Assembly: GCF_024166365.1 (NCBI RefSeq)
Contig: NC_064820.1
Span: forward strand, 131,274,001-131,338,000
Source of the DNA: Elephas maximus indicus
Lineage: Eukaryota > Chordata > Mammalia > Proboscidea > Elephantidae
DNA length: 64,000 bases
Reading direction: 5' to 3'
A program made the translations under genes and the position numbers. This document shows, in pieces, positions 63,023 to 64,000 of this stretch. Each line of letters opens with the position of its first letter. Position 1 is the stretch's first letter. The notes beneath the pieces were generated by a model that was not told the origin of the DNA, made no database searches, and was given only the letters and a program-made list of their open reading frames with translations.

Positions 63023-63624
63023 AATATTGATGAATCTATAATTTTGTGCTCAACGATAAGAAAACCAAAATACCTTAACAGTGACACAAACTGGGACGCC
63101 AGTGCATTCACGACTATCGTAATCTGTTTTATTGCTAACCTCTACTTCTGTAATTTCTATATTCACTGGAAGCTTCTTCAGCCAATGCTATCAATTCTAA
63201 CTGGTTTTGTTTCTCTCCATTTCCATGGCATAATATTGATCTACTCTCTTATGATACTACTATTCAGATTAATGAGCAGCAAGTAAGAAGGAAGCAATTC
63301 CAACTTCACCCTCACGCTCTGGAAAAAGCTGCATTAAATGAGATCCTATAGGATAAACTGCCACCGCCTGTGGTTTGGCCCAAGCCAAAGGAGTGCGCCT
63401 TCTGCCATTCTCAGAACAGTAAAACAGTTTCTCAACCTTTTTCCCTCCCACTTCACTCCTGCACCCCAGAAAACTTTATAGACATTTTTTCCCTATTCGT
63501 CCCCATCATCTATAAAATTTTAATACCAACTATGCTGTACATTTTCCCTGTGTTTTATATAATAAGAGTAAGGTTTTGTTTTGTCTTCCAAGAACCAATT
63601 TTCCAGTGAGTCACAGTAACACTT

Positions 63625-63810
63625 ACAGTCACCACTGCCAAGCGCTTGGCACTGTGGTAAGTGCTTTACATACATTATCTCGTCCAATCCTTGTATCAAC
63701 ATAGGATTAATCCACATTTTACAGCTGAGGAGAAAGAGGCTCCAAGAAGTCAAATAATTTAGACAAATCTCACAGCTAATAAAACCAGAACTCAAGGCAT
63801 CCAACCTTCA
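63625..63810 (+). repeat. MIR (MIRb-type) in PHAX intron 3
   Basis: CTTGGCACTGTGGTAAGTGC, TTTACATACATTATCTC, TTTTACAGCTGAGGAGAAAGAGGC. Confidence 0.85.
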
Positions 63811-64000
63811 AAACTCAAAACTCTCAAAACCTGAATTTCCAGGCTCCTCCAGGCTCTCCTGTCATAAAATTTCTGATTCTACTGTAAAGAAGTCCTGTAA
63901 GAGATGTGTTGCTGACTGCACACTAACAGGCTACAACTTATCTATGTACGCAAAGTATTAATTTCAAAAACCTAGTATACTAAATTTTTAAATTCGGTCT

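Larger units (their letters stand above)
57566..64000 (-). other. PHAX: PHAX intron 3, running off the window
   Basis: No upstream PHAX exon is visible between 57566 and 64000, so at least 6.4 kb of this is intron. The contents are old L1 (57920-58550), a 5'-truncated L1 (58835-61437), L2 (61485-62700), an AfroSINE (62820-63022) and a MIR (63625-63810). The stretches 57566-57919 and 63023-63620 hold nothing I recognise. Confidence 0.85.

Noticed and set aside
57566-64000. Search for PHAX exon 3 upstream of exon 4
   Set aside because: No minus-strand segment encodes the expected RNA-binding-domain residues, so the exon lies beyond the window.

Overview
This is nuclear DNA of a placental mammal, almost certainly a proboscidean (elephant) or close afrotherian. 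The evidence is a dense population of tRNA-derived SINEs of the AfroSINE type, recognisable by their box A/box B and a tail containing a GAGTCGGAATCGACTC-like hairpin. They sit beside BovB-like RTE LINEs (RTE1_LA type) and an elephant-style L1 family, over an ancient mammalian background of L2, MIR, old L1 and MaLR/ERVL LTR elements. Nothing bacterial, no CRISPR array and no rRNA is present.

Genes. Real genes occupy only the right end, all on the minus strand. At 56886-57565 lie the last two coding exons of PHAX, the U snRNA export adaptor, with intron 3 running to the window edge. About 2.3 kb downstream of the PHAX stop is a complete three-exon gene, TEX43 (SPMIP10), with coding exons at 54464-54549, 53819-53927 and 51108-51317. 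These join with GT-AG introns and matching phases into exactly 134 codons plus a stop. Its exons are too short to stand out as long ORFs. From memory, the same-strand order PHAX then TEX43 matches human chromosome 5q23; LMNB1 would lie beyond the left edge.

Repeats, left to right. 1-3461: 5' part of an L1 (minus). 3462-9512: old L1, L2, AfroSINEs and an RTE copy. 9540-13320: L1, then ERVL-like internal sequence carrying two MaLR-type LTRs. 13330-22575: L1 pieces, MIR, SINEs and LTRs. 22749-24573: a MaLR provirus with both LTRs. 24940-29016: an L1 whose 5' UTR is joined directly to the middle of ORF2. 29380-33545: old L1, an unclassified LTR, and retroviral pol remnants flanked by LTR-like sequence. 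36541-42337: two RTE copies head to head. 42340-47300: an ancient L1 with several later insertions. 47395-50958: SINEs and LTRs, including an LTR inside an LTR. 51085-64000: the gene region with intronic MIR, RTE, L1 and L2.

Function. The two genes do not form a pathway: PHAX is a housekeeping nuclear RNA-export factor and TEX43 a testis/sperm axonemal protein. The most interesting observations concern how the mobile elements work. SINEs and RTEs share a 3' hairpin tail, and two tail-only insertions of 32 and about 52 bp are flanked by target-site duplications.
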